From Wenzhouxiangella sp. 15190 (GTDB lineage Bacteria; Pseudomonadota; Gammaproteobacteria; Xanthomonadales; Wenzhouxiangellaceae), in assembly GCF_003417465.1 (NCBI RefSeq), contig NZ_QVMV01000028.1, positions 124,001 through 188,000 of the forward strand: 64,000 nucleotides of DNA, written 5' to 3'. Under the pieces are notes generated by a model that saw only the letters and a program-made list of their open reading frames with translations, was not told where the DNA came from and ran no database searches. Both the position numbers and the translations under genes were made by a program. Shown piece after piece: positions 47,028 through 57,993 of this stretch (its first letter is position 1; every line of letters starts with the position of its first letter).

Positions 47028-47871
47028 GCCCACTCCACTCCGCATCGTCCCCGCTGTCATCGCGCTCGTGGCGACAACGACCACCCAGGGCGCCGAGGAA
47101 CCTGTCTCGTTCGAGGGTGAAATGGTTCAGGGTGGGCTGGTCATCGGCCAGGCACCCGCCGGCAGCTCGGTCAGCATCGACGGCGAACCGGTGGTGACCA
47201 GTGACAGCGGCCGCTTTCTCGTCGCTTTCGAGCGCGAACAGACTCAGCCGGAAAAGGTCGAGGTCACGCTGCCCACCGGCATGCGCCTCGAACGTCGACT
47301 CGAACCGCAACCACGCGAGTTCGATATCCAGCGCATCGACGGACTGCCGCAGGACCAGGTTACCCCGCCGGAGTCGGTGCTGGCACGGATTCGCGACGAT
47401 GCTCGCCAGGCCCGCGAAGCGCGCCGTCGCCGTGACGCACGCGCCGACTGGGCGAGCGGCTTTGACTGGCCGCTTACAGGGCCGGTCACGGGCGTCTACG
47501 GCAGCCAGCGCATTCTCAACGGCGAGCCGCGCAATCCCCACTGGGGCATCGATATCGCCGCCGACACCGGCACGCCGGTGCGCGCCCCGGCCCCGGGCGT
47601 CGTGACCCTGGCCCATCCCGACATGTATTTTTCCGGCGCCACCCTGTTCATCGATCACGGACACGGTCTGGTGTCGGCCTTCCTGCACCTCGACGCCATT
47701 CACGTCGATGTCGGCGACGAGGTCGACCGCGGCCAGCTCATCGCCGACGTGGGGGCGACCGGGCGAGCCACGGGGCCTCACCTGGATTGGCGCATGAATC
47801 TTCGCGAAGTGCGCATCGACCCCGCCCTGCTGCTCGACTGGAGCGAGAATCCGAATGCCGAAGCACGCTGA
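47020..47871 (+). CDS. M23 family metallopeptidase with altered HxH motif
   Basis: A 283-residue protein from ATG 47020 (GTG 47014 is an alternative). It has an exported N-terminus, a beta-sandwich (VVTSDSGRFLVAFERE), an Arg-rich helix, then a LytM domain: GVYGSQRILNGEPRNPHWGIDIA (HxxxD) and GRATGPHLDWRM. The last motif is H-L-D where most active LytM enzymes have HxH, so the zinc site may use Asp or be weakened. It should be a periplasmic peptidoglycan endopeptidase or an amidase-activator-like protein. Coupled to the transglycosylase upstream. Confidence 0.9.
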   Translation: MPEPTPLRIVPAVIALVATTTTQGAEEPVSFEGEMVQGGLVIGQAPAGSSVSIDGEPVVTSDSGRFLVAFEREQTQPEKVEVTLPTGMRLERRLEPQPREFDIQRIDGLPQDQVTPPESVLARIRDDARQAREARRRRDARADWASGFDWPLTGPVTGVYGSQRILNGEPRNPHWGIDIAADTGTPVRAPAPGVVTLAHPDMYFSGATLFIDHGHGLVSAFLHLDAIHVDVGDEVDRGQLIADVGATGRATGPHLDWRMNLREVRIDPALLLDWSENPNAEAR

Positions 47872-48772
47872 TCCCGGCCGGTCTGGGCAAACCTACCGCC
47901 CGCGATTGCCGGGCGGTGGCTCGACGTTGCTCGGGCTGGTCGCGCTCATGCTGGTCGGTTGCGCCACGGCACCCCAAACGTCAACGGACCCGGATCGCCC
48001 GTCTCCCGTGTTGCAGCAGATCGCGGCACGATTGCCAGGCGAGTACGTCAGCATTCAAGACGAAAATCGCCCGGTCCAGTCCCTAAGCATTGAGCGGCGC
48101 TCCGGCGCCGAACCAGGCGAGGTCGCATTCTCGTTGATTCAGGCCGATGCAGGCGGTGAAAACCAGCGACGCTACGGCCTGAGCCTCCAGACCGCCGGGA
48201 TCGAAAATCGCCTGGATGGGCGTTTCGCCCTGCTGAATCCGCAGGGACGGGCTCGTCGAAGCTGCCCGATGAAATTCCACGTTACCGATCAGGGACTGGT
48301 TGGCGAAACCGACCCGGCCTCCTGTCGCTTTGGTGAAGGCGCCGAGGCGGTCGGACTACTCAAGGAAATGGCCTTCGACGGCCAAAGCATCCGCATAGGC
48401 GACCGTCTGGTGGAAGCCGAGTCCGGGGAGCCGCGTGGAGAAGATCAGGTCATCCGTTTCTTTCGGGCACGGCAATTCTCGGGCTGGCTGGGCATTCGCG
48501 ATGGCGAGGAATGGCGGATTGCGCGCGATTTCGGGCTGCGGCCGGGCGTCGGCGTCGAACCGCTGGATGCTGCCGACATGAGCCTGGGTGTTTTGATCGA
48601 ACTCAACTACTACCGCATGGAACGCGGCAACGACGATATCCTGCTGCGCCTGACGGTCACGGACGTCGAATCGGGGGAGACCATTGCCGAGTCCTGGGCT
48701 GCGCCCGGCTCACGCAATATCGGCGTCGCCCTGCCCGACCTTCAGGTCGGGCTGAACATTGCCAGTCAATAG
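47855..48772 (+). CDS. Lipoprotein, possibly CpeT/CpcT-like
   Basis: A 305-residue protein with lipobox LMLVGC (Cys36). The middle has LPGEYVSIQDENR, RRSCPMKFHVTDQGLVGETDPASCRFGE (two conserved-looking cysteines) and DGQSIRIGDRLVEA. The pattern of a beta-barrel with paired cysteines and GxTDPxxCR recalls CpeT-like proteins, but I am not certain. It overlaps the M23 gene by 17 bases, so it belongs to the same envelope operon. Function unknown. Confidence 0.7.
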   Translation: MPKHADPGRSGQTYRPRLPGGGSTLLGLVALMLVGCATAPQTSTDPDRPSPVLQQIAARLPGEYVSIQDENRPVQSLSIERRSGAEPGEVAFSLIQADAGGENQRRYGLSLQTAGIENRLDGRFALLNPQGRARRSCPMKFHVTDQGLVGETDPASCRFGEGAEAVGLLKEMAFDGQSIRIGDRLVEAESGEPRGEDQVIRFFRARQFSGWLGIRDGEEWRIARDFGLRPGVGVEPLDAADMSLGVLIELNYYRMERGNDDILLRLTVTDVESGETIAESWAAPGSRNIGVALPDLQVGLNIASQ

Positions 48773-48776
48773 CCGG

Positions 48777-49751
48777 TCAGTCGTGGCGCCATCCGGACGG
48801 CTGACCGTCGATCGGTTCGTAGCCGCCTTCCACACCCTTGGTGACGATCGCTACCGCGTTATGTGGATGCAGGCTCTCGAAATGGCGACAGCGGGCCCAG
48901 AAGTCGATCACCCGCTCCTGTGATTCCAGCGCCGTCTGCACGCGCCGCGCGGCGTCTTCGCAGAACATCAGGTTCTGGCCATTGAGTAAAGCAAAAGCCT
49001 GTTCGTCCTCGCGCTTGACGGCCGCCTGGACCGGCGTTTTGAGCGCCCCTTCCACGGCATCGATCATCTCCACGAAGGGGAAGGCCTCGAAGCTCGGAGC
49101 CAGCTGCAGTCGAATATCCGCCGCACTTCGCTGGCTGTGTGGCGTGGCCACGATGCCCTCCTCACTACCCAGCCACTCAAGCACCGCCTGCGCGTCGAGC
49201 GAGCCCTCATCGCCGAAATCCTTGCGGAACTGATCCTGAATCAACTGACGGGCGAGCGCGGCCGAACAGGGGCAGGTACTCGAGTAGGCGATCTGCAAGG
49301 CCATTTCGAGCTCGAACTCGCGGTCATCCAGGCTGGCGATGATGCTGATCGGATAGCGCCGCCAGCCGCTGTTGTCACTGACCAGCGCCTTGCGGCGAAG
49401 CATGTAGTCGAAATCGAGGCGAATCATGGCACGCGAACTGAGATCCTCGTGCGAGGCCAGGAAATCGCGCAGCAAGTGGCGCAGCAGCGCCGGCGTGACG
49501 GTATGCTCGGCCAGAGCCTGATCGAGATGCAGGTACAGGCGCGACATGTGGATTCCGCGCTTTTCCGGACGCTCGAGATCGACGAAGGCATTCACATGCG
49601 CGGTCGTCTGGGTATGGGTACCGTCGGTGGCATCGAGCAGGATGGGCATCTCGATGCTGTTCATGCCGACCCAATCGAGTTGCCCGGCCACCTGGGCCTG
49701 AGCGTGCGTGGCGACATCCGGCATGTTGGCGGTTTTGGGTCGATTCTTCAT
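48777..49751 (-). CDS. folE2: GTP cyclohydrolase I, FolE2 type
   Basis: A 324-residue protein of COG1469 type: LDWVGMNSIEMPIL, VDLERPEKRGIHMSRLYLHL, and the metal/active-site cysteine segment YSSTCPCSAALARQLI. It converts GTP to dihydroneopterin triphosphate for folate (and queuosine) synthesis; FolE2 enzymes work with metals other than zinc. Convergent with the lipoprotein gene, 4 bases apart. The start could also be ATG at residue 10. Confidence 0.94.
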   Translation of the reverse strand: MKNRPKTANMPDVATHAQAQVAGQLDWVGMNSIEMPILLDATDGTHTQTTAHVNAFVDLERPEKRGIHMSRLYLHLDQALAEHTVTPALLRHLLRDFLASHEDLSSRAMIRLDFDYMLRRKALVSDNSGWRRYPISIIASLDDREFELEMALQIAYSSTCPCSAALARQLIQDQFRKDFGDEGSLDAQAVLEWLGSEEGIVATPHSQRSAADIRLQLAPSFEAFPFVEMIDAVEGALKTPVQAAVKREDEQAFALLNGQNLMFCEDAARRVQTALESQERVIDFWARCRHFESLHPHNAVAIVTKGVEGGYEPIDGQPSGWRHD

Positions 49752-49895
49752 ATCAAGGCTCTCTGCTGCGTTTGGGTCGATAGCCGCCCTGAATTAGTGG
49801 GGGCGATTGTATTGCGAAGCAATATTGAACGCCATGCCCGATGAAAGACCCGTGAATCAGGACGCTGCCGCGGAACGCGAACAGGCAGGAGAAAA

Positions 49896-49972
49896 TGGTC
49901 GGAGCGGCGAGATTCGAACTCGCGACCCCCACAACCCCATTGTGGTGCGCTACCAGGCTGCGCTACGCTCCG
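49896..49972 (-). tRNA. tRNA-Pro (GGG)
   Basis: A 77-base cloverleaf with encoded CCA. The acceptor stem pairs CGGAGCG with CGCTCCG. The anticodon stem is CCACA/TGTGG with loop ATGGGGT, giving anticodon GGG. The T-arm is GAGTTCGAATCTC. It lies downstream of merR, a common gammaproteobacterial arrangement. Confidence 0.96.
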
Positions 49973-50051
49973 ACCGGAAACTAGCTTGGGGTTAAAAGCG
50001 GTATTTTACCGTGAATCGAATGGTATGTGCCATCAATCCGGATCCCGAAGA

Positions 50052-50155
50052 TTGGAACCACGGAAGACACTGAATACACGGAATAAATAAAAATCAGTAA
50101 CTTAAGATATAAAGTTGATGTAGGTTCCGTGCGCTTCCGTGCATTCCGTGGTTAC
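50052..50155. repeat. Inverted repeat, family A, between tRNA-Pro and merR
   Basis: Left arm TGGAACCACGGAAGACACTG; right arm CTTCCGTGCATTCCGTGGTT. The centre is AT-rich. The arms share the ACCACGGAA core and match insertion 2 of dnaE2. The gap 49973-50172 holds nothing else I can see. Confidence 0.88.
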
Positions 50156-50172
50156 TGGTTTTTGCGAAGATC

Positions 50173-50529
50173 CTAACGGCGCAAGACGTGGAGGATTTCC
50201 TCGAGCTCGACGCGCATTTGCTTGACCAGCTGCTGGCTGCGCGAGACGTCGTTCTGCGCCGTGTCGCCTTCGAGCCGCTGGCGCGCCCCCTGGATGGTGA
50301 AACCCTGTTCGTGCAGCAGGCTGCGAATCTGGCGCACCATCAGCACATCGTGGCGCTGGTAGTAACGGCGATTGCCGCGGCGCTTGACCGGCTTGAGCTG
50401 CGGGAACTCCTGCTCCCAGTAACGCAAGACGTGCGGCTTGACGGCGCACAGGTCACTGACTTCGCCAATGGTGAAGTAGCGCTTCGCCGGTATCGGCGGT
50501 AGTTCCTGATTACTCCCCGGATCCAGCAT
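50173..50529 (-). CDS. MerR-family regulator next to ihfA
   Basis: A 118-residue protein. It has a winged-helix MerR domain ([46 protein letters not shown]) followed by a short helix. It has no metal-binding cysteines at the C-terminus. It overlaps the ihfA stop by 20 bases. The MerR gene after ihfA is widely conserved, but its regulon is unknown. Confidence 0.93.
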   Translation of the reverse strand: MLDPGSNQELPPIPAKRYFTIGEVSDLCAVKPHVLRYWEQEFPQLKPVKRRGNRRYYQRHDVLMVRQIRSLLHEQGFTIQGARQRLEGDTAQNDVSRSQQLVKQMRVELEEILHVLRR

Positions 50530-50809
50530 ACGCTTCCACTCTCGCTCTCAGTTTCTGCCCCGGCTTGAAAGTCACCACACGGCGGGCCGATATGGGAATC
50601 TCTTCGCCCGTCTTGGGATTGCGGCCGGGGCGCTGGTTCTTGTCGCGTAGCTGGAAATTACCGAACCCTGACAGCTTGACGTGATCGCCGTCTTCCAGGG
50701 CCTGGCGTATGGTTTCGAACCAGGCATCGACGAATTCCTTGGCTTCGCGCTTGTTGAGGCCGACCTCATCGAATAGCGCGGAGGCCAGATCAGCTTTGGT
50801 CAAAGACAT
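50510..50809 (-). CDS. ihfA: Integration host factor subunit alpha
   Basis: A 99-residue protein of normal IHF-alpha length: ALTKADLA-type start, [58 protein letters not shown] with the DNA-bending Pro in RPGRNP. It bends DNA as a heterodimer with IhfB, and IHF often assists sigma-54 promoters such as the one at 41305. It starts 7 bases after pheT. Confidence 0.97.
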   Translation of the reverse strand: MSLTKADLASALFDEVGLNKREAKEFVDAWFETIRQALEDGDHVKLSGFGNFQLRDKNQRPGRNPKTGEEIPISARRVVTFKPGQKLRARVEAYAGSGE

Positions 50810-50816
50810 CCCCTTT

Positions 50817-53192
50817 TTAACCTCTCAGTTTGGCACCGAATCGATCTTCGAGATCGGCCAGCACCGTCTCGAGCAGTGCGTCGACCTCACGATCCTTAAG
50901 GGTGCGCGAAACATCGCGCAAAATCAAGCCCATAGCCAGACTTCTGAAGCCCTTTTCGATCCCTTCACCCCGATATTGATCGAAAATGACGCAATCCTCG
51001 AGCAATCCGCCGGCCGATTCACGCACCGCATCGATCAGATTCGAGGCGGGGTGCTCATCGGATACGACAAAAGCGATATCCCGGCGAACCGCGGGAAAAC
51101 GGCCACTGTCGCGGTGTTCCGGCAGCCGTCGGGCCGTGATGCTGCGTCCGTCGAATTCGGCCACGTAAATGGCCTGGTCCAGTTCGAGTTCATCGGCCAG
51201 TGCCGGATGCAACTGGCCGAGCCAGCCTGCCGGCTTGTCGTCGATCAGCAATCGGGCTGCCTGCCCGGGATGCAGCCAGGACAGATCGGCACGCTGGAAG
51301 CGGACCTTGCCTTCGACGGCATTGAAGGCGAGCAAGTGTTCAACCTCGCCCTTGAGATCGAAATAATCCGTTGCACGCGATTTACCGCTGAAATGCTGGG
51401 GGCGAATATCCCCCGTCATGAGCAGGCCGAGACGCCAGGATTCCTCGAAGACTTCCGGGCCGTTGCGGAAACAGTGGCCCGTCTCGAATAACCGGAACGA
51501 GGGAATCTGGCGGCGCAGGTTACGGCCGGCGACATTCAGGAGACCGGGCAGCAAACTGGTTCGCAACACCGCCATTTCGCGGCTGAGCGGGTTGGCCAGT
51601 GCCTGGGCGCCCTCGCCCATCGAAAGCGCATCCAGCTCGGCCTGGCTGACGAAACTCCAGGCGATCACTTCCTGGAAGCCTCGGGCGGCAAGCTGTTGCC
51701 GCAGTGCTCGCTCGCTGGTGCGCGTCTCGGGCGGCGCCTTGACCACGATCTCGCCGCCGGGATGACGGGTCGGCAGGCGATCGTAGCCGTAAATGCGCGC
51801 CACCTCCTCGATCAGGTCGGCTTCGATTTCGATATCCCGGCGAGCCGTCGGCGCCACCACTTTGAAGTGATCGTCGCTGCGGCTGACTTCCATGCCCAGC
51901 CGCTCGAGAATGGAATCGACGGAATCGGCGTCGAGTTCGGACCCGAGCACCCGGTTGAGCCGCGTAAGGCGCAGCGTCACGCGGGAGGCATCCGGAAGGT
52001 GCTCTTCATCCTTCGCTTCGACCACCGGCCCGGGCCGGCCGCCGGCGATGTCGACGATCAATCGGGTGGCGCGCTCGGCGGCGATGCGCTGAAGTGCCGG
52101 ATCGACACCGCGCTCGAAGCGATGCGCCGACTCGGTGGAGAGACCCAGCCGCCGGGCGCGACCGCTGATGGTGGCCGGATTGAACCAGGCCGACTCGAGC
52201 AGGATGTCGCGGGTGTTGTCGCCGACGGCCGAATCCTGTCCGCCCATGACGCCGGCAATCGCCAATGGCTGATCGTGATCGGCGATCAGCAGCATGTCCG
52301 CGTCGGGCTCGATTGCCTGGCCGTCGAGCAGCGTGATCTTCTCGCCCTTCGCTGCACGGCGCACGCGGATACCCCCTTCGATCTTGTCCAGATCGAAGGC
52401 ATGCATGGGCTGGCCGAGCTCCAGCAGCACATAGTTGGTGACGTCGACGATGGGGCCCAGGCTGCGAATTCCGGAGCGGCGCAGGCGCTCGACCATCCAC
52501 AGTGGCGTGGCCGCCGTGACATCGATGCCTTCGATCACGCGCCCGACATAGCACGGGCAGTCTTCGGGGCTGTCGAGCTCGATATCGATGCCGCGCTCGC
52601 TCACGGCCGCCACCGCTTCGATCTTCGGCGAGACGATCGGCTTTTCGGTAATGGCCGAAAGCTCGCGCGCCAGTCCGCGAACGGAGAGGCAATCGGCACG
52701 ATTCGGTGTCAGGTCGACCTCGATGATGTGATCGTCCAGGCCGAGATAGGCCGCCAGCGACTCACCCACCGGCGCGTCGCCGGGCAGCTCCATCAGCCCA
52801 CCGGCTTCTTCACCCAGGCCCAGCTCCGGCTCGGAACAGAGCATGCCTTGCGAGTCCACGCCCCGCAGTTTTGCCGGCTTGATCTTCATGCCGCCGGGCA
52901 GCGTCGTGCCCATGACGGCCAGGGGCGCCTTCAGGCCCTCGCGCGCGTTGGGCGCACCGCAAACGATGATGCGCTCCTCGCTGTCGCCAGCCACCCGGCA
53001 TACACGCAGGCGGTCGGCATCGGGATGCGGCTCGACCGACAGGATCTCGCCCACAACCACACCGTCGAGCGGCGGGGCGACGGGCTCGATGGAATCGACT
53101 TCCAGGCCGGCGAGCGTGAAGCGTTCAGCGATCTCTTCCGCGCTGAGGCCGGACTTCACCCACTCGCCGAGCCAGCGATGACTGATCTTCAT
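50817..53192 (-). CDS. pheT: Phenylalanyl-tRNA synthetase beta subunit
   Basis: A 791-residue protein of normal length: N-terminal OB/EMAP-like domain ([22 protein letters not shown]), B3/B4 editing region, B5 domain, catalytic-like core ([24 protein letters not shown]), and a C-terminal FDX anticodon-binding domain ([14 protein letters not shown] ... [11 protein letters not shown]). It charges tRNA-Phe with PheS. It starts 34 bases after the pheS stop. Confidence 0.97.
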   Translation of the reverse strand: MKISHRWLGEWVKSGLSAEEIAERFTLAGLEVDSIEPVAPPLDGVVVGEILSVEPHPDADRLRVCRVAGDSEERIIVCGAPNAREGLKAPLAVMGTTLPGGMKIKPAKLRGVDSQGMLCSEPELGLGEEAGGLMELPGDAPVGESLAAYLGLDDHIIEVDLTPNRADCLSVRGLARELSAITEKPIVSPKIEAVAAVSERGIDIELDSPEDCPCYVGRVIEGIDVTAATPLWMVERLRRSGIRSLGPIVDVTNYVLLELGQPMHAFDLDKIEGGIRVRRAAKGEKITLLDGQAIEPDADMLLIADHDQPLAIAGVMGGQDSAVGDNTRDILLESAWFNPATISGRARRLGLSTESAHRFERGVDPALQRIAAERATRLIVDIAGGRPGPVVEAKDEEHLPDASRVTLRLTRLNRVLGSELDADSVDSILERLGMEVSRSDDHFKVVAPTARRDIEIEADLIEEVARIYGYDRLPTRHPGGEIVVKAPPETRTSERALRQQLAARGFQEVIAWSFVSQAELDALSMGEGAQALANPLSREMAVLRTSLLPGLLNVAGRNLRRQIPSFRLFETGHCFRNGPEVFEESWRLGLLMTGDIRPQHFSGKSRATDYFDLKGEVEHLLAFNAVEGKVRFQRADLSWLHPGQAARLLIDDKPAGWLGQLHPALADELELDQAIYVAEFDGRSITARRLPEHRDSGRFPAVRRDIAFVVSDEHPASNLIDAVRESAGGLLEDCVIFDQYRGEGIEKGFRSLAMGLILRDVSRTLKDREVDALLETVLADLEDRFGAKLRG

Positions 53193-53226
53193 GAGGTTTC
53201 CTTACAGCCTCCCTGATTCATGAGGC

Positions 53227-54590
<1,364 letters not shown>

Positions 54591-54602
54591 GATCGCTCTC
54601 CC

Positions 54603-54800
54603 TTAAAGTTTCGGCAGCATCTGACGCACGGCTTTTTCTTCCGCGCGATCGACGAGGGTGCTGGACCGCAAGCGCCGCTTGCGCTTGGTGTCCTTCTTGG
54701 TGAGGATATGGCTATGGTTGGCGCGCTTGCGCTTGATGCGCCCGCTGCCCGTGGCACTGAAGCGCTTGGCCGCGCCCCGGTTGCTCTTCATCTTCGGCAT
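54603..54800 (-). CDS. rpmI: 50S ribosomal protein L35
   Basis: A 65-residue basic protein starting [14 protein letters not shown] and containing [18 protein letters not shown]. The 123-base gap to infC has a GC-rich hairpin (CCCGG/CCGGG near 54840) that may belong to the L20-type translational control region. Confidence 0.98.
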   Translation of the reverse strand: MPKMKSNRGAAKRFSATGSGRIKRKRANHSHILTKKDTKRKRRLRSSTLVDRAEEKAVRQMLPKL

Positions 54801-54923
54801 TGTCTTCTCTCCTTGTTTTACCTTCGTGCAGCGGTTACCCGGGCCGTCCGGGCAACGCTTGCGAGCTGCATTCCAGCTAGTTGTATCCGACAGCTTGTGC
54901 TGCCGGTTCGTTCAGCGTCCGCG

Positions 54924-55445
54924 TCAGGAAGTCTTCTTCGGCGACAGCATCATGACCATCTGCCGGCCTTCCATACGCGGGCGCTGCTCCACGACCGTTT
55001 CTTCGGCCATGTCCTTTTCGACCCGCTGGAGGATCTCGAGACCGAGCTCCTGGTGGGCCATTTCGCGACCACGGAAGCGAAGGGTCACCTTGACCTTGTC
55101 GCCCTCTTCGATGAACCGGCGCAGGTTGCGCATCTTGACGTCGTAGTCGTGGTCATCGGTTCCGGGGCGGAACTTCACTTCCTTGATCTGAACCTGTTTC
55201 TGCTTCTTGCGTGCTGCCTGCGCTTTCTTGGACTGCTCGAAACGGTACTTGCCCCAGTCCATGATGCGGCAGACGGGTGGCTCGGCCTGCGGCGCGATTT
55301 CCACCAGATCCATGCCTTCTTCCCCGGCACGGGCCAGCGCATCCCTGATCGCCATCACCCCGATCTGATCGCCTTCGGAACCTACTACGCGCACTTCGCG
55401 CGCCGTGATGTCCTCGTTGCGTCGGGTCTTCTTATCTGTTGCGAT
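54924..55445 (-). CDS. infC: Translation initiation factor IF-3, AUC start codon
   Basis: 173 residues if translation starts at the ATC codon at 55445. AAAGGAGC sits 8 bases upstream, and the frame continues [19 protein letters not shown], the family N-terminus. The first ordinary start (GTG 55394) would delete 17 conserved residues. Core motifs: [45 protein letters not shown], and the C-domain [25 protein letters not shown]-3 rejects non-standard start codons, so an AUU/AUC start gives autoregulation in this family. Confidence 0.94.
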   Translation of the reverse strand: MATDKKTRRNEDITAREVRVVGSEGDQIGVMAIRDALARAGEEGMDLVEIAPQAEPPVCRIMDWGKYRFEQSKKAQAARKKQKQVQIKEVKFRPGTDDHDYDVKMRNLRRFIEEGDKVKVTLRFRGREMAHQELGLEILQRVEKDMAEETVVEQRPRMEGRQMVMMLSPKKTS

Positions 55446-55483
55446 GTGTGCTGCTCCTTTCTGCGTTCAGTTCAAGTGAACCG

Positions 55484-57406
55484 TCAATTATCGGTGATCG
55501 GGCCGCGCTGCGCCACCTCCGTGGACAGGCGCTTGATCAGATCGTCGATCGACATGGCGCCCAGGTCGGTGCCGTCGCGCAGACGCACCGCCACCTGGCG
55601 ATTCTCGACCTCACGATCACCCACCACCAACAGATACGGGATCTTCTCGAGCGTGCGGCCGCGAATTTTATAGCCAATCTTCTCGTTGCGCAAGTCCGAT
55701 TCGACCCGAAAACCCTGCTGATTCAGGGTCTTGGTCAGCTCGCGCACATAGTCGGCCTGGGCGTCGGTGATGTTCATCACCACCGCCTGCACGGGCGCGA
55801 GCCACAACGGCAACTCACCGGCATAGTGTTCGATCAACACGCCGATGAAGCGCTCGATCGAGCCCAGGATGGCGCGGTGCAGCATCACCGGCACGCGGCG
55901 CTCCCCGTCCTCGTCGACGTATTCCGCGCCCAGGCGGCCGGGCATGGAGAAATCGACCTGCATGGTGCCGCACTGCCACACGCGGCCGATGCAGTCGGTC
56001 AGGGAGAACTCGATCTTGGGCCCGTAGAAGGCGCCCTCACCCGGCTGAAGCTCATATTCGATGCCGGCGGCATCGAGCGCCTCGGCAAGGGCCTTTTCAG
56101 CCTTGTCCCAGACTTCGTCAGCGCCGACGCGCTTTTCCGGCCGGGTCGAAAGCTTGACCACCACGTCGGTGAAGCCGAAGTCGTTGTAGACGTCGAAGAC
56201 CAGCTTGTTGAAGGCCAGCACCTCGTCGCGAATCTGGTCTTCGGTACAGAAGATGTGGGCGTCGTCCTGGACGAAGTTGCGTACCCGCATCAGCCCGTGC
56301 AGCGCGCCCGAGGGCTCGTTGCGGTGGCAGGAGCCGAATTCGGCCATGCGCAGCGGCAGGTCGCGGTAGCTCTTCAGGCCCTGGTTGAACACCTGCACGT
56401 GGCAGGGGCAGTTCATCGGTTTGACGGCGTAGACCCGATCCTCCGAGGAGGTGATGAACATGTCATCACCGAAGTTCTCCCAGTGCCCGGACTTCTCCCA
56501 CAGGCTGCGGTCTACGATCGACGGGGTGTGGATTTCCTGGTAGTCGGCCTCGCGCAGCCGGGCGCGGATGTAGTCCTGCAATGCCAGGTAGATGCGCCAG
56601 CCGCGATCGTGCCAGAACACCATGCCCGGGGCCTCGGGCTGGATGTGATAGAGATCCAACCGCGCGCCGAGCTTGCGATGATCGCGCTTCTCGGCCTCTT
56701 CCAGGCGCTTGAGATGGGCCTTGAGCTGTTTCTTGTCCGGCCAGGCCGTGCCGTAGATTCGCTGCAGCATCTCGTTGTCGGAATCGCCGCGCCAGTAGGC
56801 GCCGGCCAGCTTGGTCAGCTTGAAAGCGCCCAGCTTGCCGGTCGAGGGTACGTGCGGGCCACGGCACAGATCGATGAAATCACCCTGGCGGTAGAGCGAG
56901 AGCGTCTCGTCGGCTGGGATATCCTCGATGATCTTCGCCTTGTACTCCTCGCCCTGGTCGCGGAAAAACTCGACCGCCTCGTCGCGTTCCATGACCGAGC
57001 GCTCCACGGCGATGTCCTCGGCCACGATCTTCGCCATTTCCTGTTCGATCTTCTCGAGATCCTCGGGACGGAAAGGCTCCTCGCGCGCGAAGTCGTAATA
57101 GAAGCCGTCGTCGATCACCGGACCGATCGTGACCTGGGTTTCGGGAAACAGGCGCTTGACCGCCTGCGCCATCAGGTGCGCGGTGGAGTGTCGAATGAGC
57201 TCGACCCCCTCCTCGTCGCGCGCCGTTATGATGCGCAATTCGGCATCCTGATCGATCTTGTAGCTGGTATCCACCAGCCGACCCTCGACCTCACCGGCAA
57301 GCGCCGCCTTGGCCAGGCCCGGACCGATCGACTCGGCCACCTCGTGTACCGTCACCGGATGATCGAAAACCTTCCGGCTACCGTCTGGAAGCGTTATCTG
57401 AACCAT
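55484..57406 (-). CDS. thrS: Threonyl-tRNA synthetase
   Basis: A 640-residue protein: TGS domain ([25 protein letters not shown]), editing domain with the [16 protein letters not shown] motif, catalytic core with zinc ligands ([10 protein letters not shown]) and motif 2 ([21 protein letters not shown]), and an anticodon-binding domain. First gene of the leftward thrS-infC-rpmI-rplT-pheST-ihfA-merR group; infC begins 38 bases after its stop. Confidence 0.98.
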   Translation of the reverse strand: MVQITLPDGSRKVFDHPVTVHEVAESIGPGLAKAALAGEVEGRLVDTSYKIDQDAELRIITARDEEGVELIRHSTAHLMAQAVKRLFPETQVTIGPVIDDGFYYDFAREEPFRPEDLEKIEQEMAKIVAEDIAVERSVMERDEAVEFFRDQGEEYKAKIIEDIPADETLSLYRQGDFIDLCRGPHVPSTGKLGAFKLTKLAGAYWRGDSDNEMLQRIYGTAWPDKKQLKAHLKRLEEAEKRDHRKLGARLDLYHIQPEAPGMVFWHDRGWRIYLALQDYIRARLREADYQEIHTPSIVDRSLWEKSGHWENFGDDMFITSSEDRVYAVKPMNCPCHVQVFNQGLKSYRDLPLRMAEFGSCHRNEPSGALHGLMRVRNFVQDDAHIFCTEDQIRDEVLAFNKLVFDVYNDFGFTDVVVKLSTRPEKRVGADEVWDKAEKALAEALDAAGIEYELQPGEGAFYGPKIEFSLTDCIGRVWQCGTMQVDFSMPGRLGAEYVDEDGERRVPVMLHRAILGSIERFIGVLIEHYAGELPLWLAPVQAVVMNITDAQADYVRELTKTLNQQGFRVESDLRNEKIGYKIRGRTLEKIPYLLVVGDREVENRQVAVRLRDGTDLGAMSIDDLIKRLSTEVAQRGPITDN

Positions 57407-57587
57407 GGTTGCGAATTCTACCGCCTGTCAGCCCCCGAGATTGGGGCAAATTCCGAAAAATTGAAGGCTCCGATCGCGGCCCGATACGGGATGGCCTGCT
57501 TCAGTTCGACGCGGTGGCGAGGCCTTCAGCAGGCGATCCCGCATTGGGCCTGAGCTGGTTGCCAAAATGCAGGCAAATAATTCGTTC

Positions 57588-57745
57588 CTAGCACGGCCAC
57601 CCACCCCTGCTAGGTTCCTGGATCTGTTCCAGTGCTGCTGAGAGCGTCCGCATCGGTGACGGACGGAGCGCAGGAACCGGAGTGTACTCAAATGTACATG
57701 AGGATTTCGAGCACCGCCCGGCGCCGATGCGGGCGTTCTCAGTAG
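57588..57745. other. Structured non-coding region downstream of tRNA-Val
   Basis: The 357-base gap 57407-57763 has no credible gene. It contains several dyads: CCTAGCA/TGCTAGG (near 57594 and 57608); CTGCTGAGAGCGTCCGCATCGGTG (57636) against the complement of CGCCGATGCGGGCGTTCTCAG (57722), an imperfect arm of about 21 bases; and between them TGTACTCAAATGTACA. It lies directly after the leftward tRNA-Val, so it may form the 3' trailer/terminator structure or a small RNA; which one is not known. Confidence 0.5.
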
Positions 57746-57763
57746 TGCTGGGGCAGATTCAGG

Positions 57764-57840
57764 TGGTGGGCGATGCTGGATTTGAACCAGCGACCTCTGC
57801 CATGTCAAGACAGCGCTCTAACCAACTGAGCTAATCGCCC
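57764..57840 (-). tRNA. tRNA-Val (GAC)
   Basis: A 77-base cloverleaf with encoded CCA. The acceptor stem pairs GGGCGAT with ATCGCCC. The D-arm is AGCTCAGTTGGTTAGAGC, the anticodon stem-loop is CTGTC-TTGACAT-GGCAG (anticodon GAC), and the T-arm is CTGGTTCAAATCCAG. Confidence 0.96.
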
Positions 57841-57993
57841 TTCCGAATCAAGCCGGAAAGTCTACCGGAAGAACGGGAAATCGACAAGCGCAATGCACCG
57901 ATTTTCGCAATCCACCGGCCACGCATGCCGGGTTCACCCGGACGTACCCCTCCTGCTTGCTAAAATGTGCGGTTTAGGAAGCCACCAGCACCG

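Noticed and set aside
55439-57553. A 704-codon open frame opposite thrS
   Set aside because: thrS is complete with all motifs on the other strand; the antisense frame has no recognisable domain and runs past gene ends.
57428-57808. A 126-codon frame overlapping tRNA-Val
   Set aside because: Its N-terminal part is translation of the tRNA itself and the rest covers palindromes; not a credible protein.
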